From the NCBI GenBank assembly GCA_038405435.1, contig JBBYHZ010000003.1: DNA of 64,000 nucleotides. The stretch is one strand, 5' to 3'. The notes under the pieces are model-generated. The model was given only the letters and a program-made list of their open reading frames with translations. It had not been told where the DNA came from and ran no database searches. Positions 61,076 through 64,000 of this stretch are shown one piece after another; position 1 is the stretch's first letter, and each line of letters begins with the position of its first letter. The DNA comes from Dryocola clanedunensis_A (GTDB taxonomy: Bacteria; Pseudomonadota; Gammaproteobacteria; Enterobacterales; Enterobacteriaceae). Made by a program: the position numbers and the translations under genes.

Positions 61076-64000
61076 ATGGCTAAGTTTTTTATTGAACGAC
61101 CTATCTTTGCATGGGTGCTGGCGATCATCCTGATGATCGCCGGGGCGCTGGCGATCTTTAAGCTGCCCGTTGCCCAGTACCCGACGATTGCGCCGCCCGC
61201 CGTGGCGGTAACCGCGACCTATCCTGGTGCGGATGCGCAGACGGTGCAGGATACCGTGACCCAGGTTATCGAGCAGAACATGAACGGCATCGATAACCTG
61301 ATGTATATGTCCTCCACCAGCGACTCGGCCGGTGGCGTGACCATTACCCTGACGTTTAACTCCGGCACCAGCCCGGATATCGCCCAGGTACAGGTGCAGA
61401 ACAAGCTCCAGCTGGCGATGCCGCTGCTGCCGCAGGAAGTGCAGCAGCAGGGGATCAGCGTTGAGAAATCCTCCAGCAGCTTCCTGCTGGTGGCGGGCTT
61501 TATTTCAGATAACGCCAAACTGACTCAGGATGATATCTCCGACTACGTTGCCTCCAACGTGAAGGATGCGATCAGCCGGACCAACGGGGTAGGTGACGTT
61601 CAGCTCTTCGGCGCGCAGTACGCGATGCGCGTCTGGCTGGATGCGGACGCGCTGAACAAATACCAGCTCAATCCGGGCGACGTGGTCAATCAGCTCAAGG
61701 TGCAGAACGACCAGGTTGCCGCCGGGCAGCTGGGCGGTACGCCTGCGGTGAAGGATCAGCAGCTTAACGCCTCGATCATCGCGCAGACGCGGCTGAAAGA
61801 TCCGGTTGAGTTCGGCAAGGTGACGCTGAAGGTTAACCCCGATGGCTCGGTCGTGCATTTAAGCGATGTGGCGCGAATCGAGCTGGGCGGGGAAAACTAC
61901 AACGTGGTGGCGAAAATCAACGGGCAGCCTGCGGCAGGCCTGGGGATTAAGCTTGCGACCGGCGCTAACGCGCTGGATACCGCGGCGGCCATCAAAGCCA
62001 GACTGGCCTCGTTGCAGCCTTATTTCCCGCAGGGCATGAAGGTGGTCTATCCGTACGACACCACGCCGTTCGTGAAGATTTCGATTCACGAAGTGGTGAA
62101 AACGCTGTTTGAAGCGATAATCCTGGTGTTCCTGGTGATGTATCTCTTCCTGCAAAACTTCCGTGCGACGCTGATCCCGACCATCGCCGTACCGGTGGTG
62201 CTGCTGGGGACGTTTGCCGTACTGTCGGCGTTTGGCTTCTCGATCAACACCCTGACGATGTTCGGCATGGTGCTGGCGATAGGCCTGCTGGTGGATGACG
62301 CCATCGTGGTGGTGGAAAACGTCGAGCGCGTGATGGTAGAAGATCATCTCTCGCCGAAGGAGGCCACCAAAAAGTCCATGGGCCAGATCCAGGGCGCGCT
62401 GGTGGGCATCGCGATGGTGCTCTCGGCGGTGTTTATCCCGATGGCCTTCTTCGGCGGCTCGACCGGGGCTATCTACCGGCAGTTCTCCATTACCATCGTT
62501 TCGGCAATGGCGCTGTCCGTACTGGTGGCCCTGATCCTCACCCCGGCGCTGTGCGCCACGCTGCTGAAACCCGTCGATCCCGAAGCGCACCATAAAGGCG
62601 GCTTCTTCGGCTGGTTTAACCGCAAGTTTGACCAGAGCGCGCACCACTACACCGACAGCGTCAGTAATATTCTGCGCAATACCGGGCGCTATCTGCTGCT
62701 CTATCTGGTTATTGTCGTCGGCATGGCGGTGCTGTTCCTGCGTCTGCCAACGTCGTTCCTGCCGGAGGAAGATCAGGGCGTCTTCATGACCATGGTCCAG
62801 CTGCCGGCGGGCGCGACCCAGGAAAGAACGCAGAAGGTGCTCGACCAGATAACCCATTACTACCTGAACACCGAGAAGGCTAACGTTGAGTCGGTGTTTA
62901 CGGTGAACGGCTTCAGCTACAGCGGGCAGGGGCAAAACTCCGGCCTGGCGTTTATCAGCCTGAAACCGTGGGAGGAGCGCCCGGGTAAAGAGAACGGCGT
63001 GGGTGCCATCGTGGAACGTGCGACGCGCGCCTTCAGCCAGATCCGCGACGGGCTGGTCTTCCCGTTCAACCTGCCGGCGATTATCGAGCTGGGTACGGCG
63101 ACGGGCTTTGACTTCGAGCTGATTGACCAGGCGAACCTCGGGCATCAGCAGCTTACCCAGGCGCGTAATAAGCTGCTGGGCATGGTGGCGAAGCACCCGG
63201 ATCTGCTGGTGCGCGTGCGTCCTAACGGGCTGGAAGATACGCCGCAGTACAAGCTGGAGATCGATCAGGAGAAGGCGCAGTCCCTCGGCGTGAACCTCGC
63301 GGATATCAACCAGACGATAGCCACGGCGCTCGGCGGCTCGTACGTTAACGACTTCATCGACCACGGCCGCGTGAAGAAGGTCTATGTCCAGGCCGATGCG
63401 CATTACCGCATGCTGCCGAAGGATATCGACAATCTGTACGTGCGCGGTACCTCCGGGCAGATGGTGCCGTTCTCGGCGTTTTCCACCTCGCACTGGATGT
63501 ACGGCTCTCCACGTCTGGAACGCTATAACGGCCTGCCGTCGATGGAGCTGCTGGGGGAAGCCGCACCGGGGAAAAGTACCGGTGAGGCGATGGACCTGAT
63601 GGAGCAGCTGGCGGCGAAACTGCCGTCCGGCATAGGCTACGACTGGACGGGGATGTCCTATCAGGAACGGCTTTCCGGCAACCAGGCGCCTGCGCTTTAC
63701 GCCATCTCGCTGGTCGTGGTGTTCCTGTGCCTGGCGGCGCTCTATGAAAGCTGGTCGATACCGTTCTCGGTCATGCTGGTCGTGCCGCTCGGCGTGGTGG
63801 GCGCGCTGCTGGCCGCGGCAATGCGGGGGATGAACAACGACGTTTATTTCCAGGTGGGGCTGCTGACCACCATCGGCCTGTCGGCGAAAAACGCCATACT
63901 GATTGTGGAGTTCGCCAAAGACCTGATGGAAAAAGAAGGCAAGGGGCTGCTGGACGCCACGCTTGAAGCGGTGCGCATGCGCCTGCGCCCAATCCTGATG
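61076..64000 (+). CDS. acrF: RND multidrug efflux pump, AcrF-like (partial, runs off window)
   Basis: The first 975 codons of an AcrB/AcrF-type pump are present, and the frame is open to the last base, so some 60 residues are missing. It starts MAKFFIERPIFAWVLAIILM, has Asp407-Asp408 in the same GLLVDDAIVVVENVERV run, and ends in the window at RMRLRPILM. Position directly after an acrE-like adaptor and its sequence favour AcrF. It shares long identical DNA stretches with the first pump gene, for example 83 bases at 57859-57941 and 62249-62331. The long minus-strand open frame beneath it is a shadow. Confidence 0.88.
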   Translation, partial: MAKFFIERPIFAWVLAIILMIAGALAIFKLPVAQYPTIAPPAVAVTATYPGADAQTVQDTVTQVIEQNMNGIDNLMYMSSTSDSAGGVTITLTFNSGTSPDIAQVQVQNKLQLAMPLLPQEVQQQGISVEKSSSSFLLVAGFISDNAKLTQDDISDYVASNVKDAISRTNGVGDVQLFGAQYAMRVWLDADALNKYQLNPGDVVNQLKVQNDQVAAGQLGGTPAVKDQQLNASIIAQTRLKDPVEFGKVTLKVNPDGSVVHLSDVARIELGGENYNVVAKINGQPAAGLGIKLATGANALDTAAAIKARLASLQPYFPQGMKVVYPYDTTPFVKISIHEVVKTLFEAIILVFLVMYLFLQNFRATLIPTIAVPVVLLGTFAVLSAFGFSINTLTMFGMVLAIGLLVDDAIVVVENVERVMVEDHLSPKEATKKSMGQIQGALVGIAMVLSAVFIPMAFFGGSTGAIYRQFSITIVSAMALSVLVALILTPALCATLLKPVDPEAHHKGGFFGWFNRKFDQSAHHYTDSVSNILRNTGRYLLLYLVIVVGMAVLFLRLPTSFLPEEDQGVFMTMVQLPAGATQERTQKVLDQITHYYLNTEKANVESVFTVNGFSYSGQGQNSGLAFISLKPWEERPGKENGVGAIVERATRAFSQIRDGLVFPFNLPAIIELGTATGFDFELIDQANLGHQQLTQARNKLLGMVAKHPDLLVRVRPNGLEDTPQYKLEIDQEKAQSLGVNLADINQTIATALGGSYVNDFIDHGRVKKVYVQADAHYRMLPKDIDNLYVRGTSGQMVPFSAFSTSHWMYGSPRLERYNGLPSMELLGEAAPGKSTGEAMDLMEQLAAKLPSGIGYDWTGMSYQERLSGNQAPALYAISLVVVFLCLAALYESWSIPFSVMLVVPLGVVGALLAAAMRGMNNDVYFQVGLLTTIGLSAKNAILIVEFAKDLMEKEGKGLLDATLEAVRMRLRPILM

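Noticed and set aside
61859..63493. 544-codon open frame on the minus strand under the acrF-like gene
   Set aside because: It is fully antisense to a strongly conserved pump gene, has a His/Arg/Gln-rich low-complexity composition typical of GC-rich shadows, and resembles nothing. The same applies to 57247-58659 under the first pump.

Overview
The window looks like a chromosomal segment from Enterobacter, most likely the Enterobacter cloacae complex or a close relative. Three things point there. The proteins are very close to E. coli orthologues. The block agp-yccJ-wrbA-ymdF-rutR-putA-putP-efeUOB-phoH keeps the E. coli gene order. The single large type VI secretion (T6SS) locus has the tssB-C-K-L-ompA-hcp-clpV-vgrG...tssM-A-F-G-J-E-vasL order known from Enterobacter. 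Genes are densely packed, with ordinary enterobacterial terminators and REP-type repeats.

Layout. (1) 1-2.77 kb: the right end of what looks like an integrated element. It carries a LexA-controlled umuDC pair and a yedK/HMCES-type abasic-site protein, and ends in a tRNA-Ser(UGA) 3' segment whose 5' half is degenerate. (2) 2.9-3.3 kb: hiuH. (3) 3.9-33.2 kb: a complete T6SS. It has sheath (tssBC), baseplate (tssK, A, F, G, E), membrane complex (tssL, M, J plus an OmpA-domain protein), tube (hcp), ATPase (clpV), spike (vgrG, PAAR), and a lipase effector/immunity island. The island holds a DUF4123 adaptor, four tandem DUF3304-type lipoprotein immunity genes and a DUF2235 Tle1-like phospholipase. 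(4) 33.5-36.3 kb: araE and agp. (5) 36.4-50.1 kb: the conserved yccJ/wrbA/ymdF/rutR/putA/putP/efeUOB/phoH block, without the rutA-G operon that sits beside rutR in E. coli. (6) 50.4-55.7 kb: chbBCARFG for diacetylchitobiose. (7) 55.8-64 kb: an AcrS-like TetR repressor, an extra AcrB-type pump gene, then an acrE-like adaptor and an acrF-like pump gene that runs off the window.

The most interesting part is the Tle/Tli island at 16.3-21.2 kb. Each of the first three immunity copies is followed by a short relic of the effector's start (nine recognisable codons, then an early stop) and a conserved inverted repeat. This suggests the array grew by duplicating an immunity-plus-effector-start unit. 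Copy 3 carries a 21-nt deletion between short repeats and an A8 run. That run forms a perfect A-AAA-AAA slippery heptamer directly before the new stop codon, so it is either a plain pseudogene or a recoded gene. A second notable feature is the pump-adaptor-pump arrangement at the right end, with long stretches of identical DNA in the two pump genes.

All calls rest on reading the sequence and on remembered family features. No database search was run.
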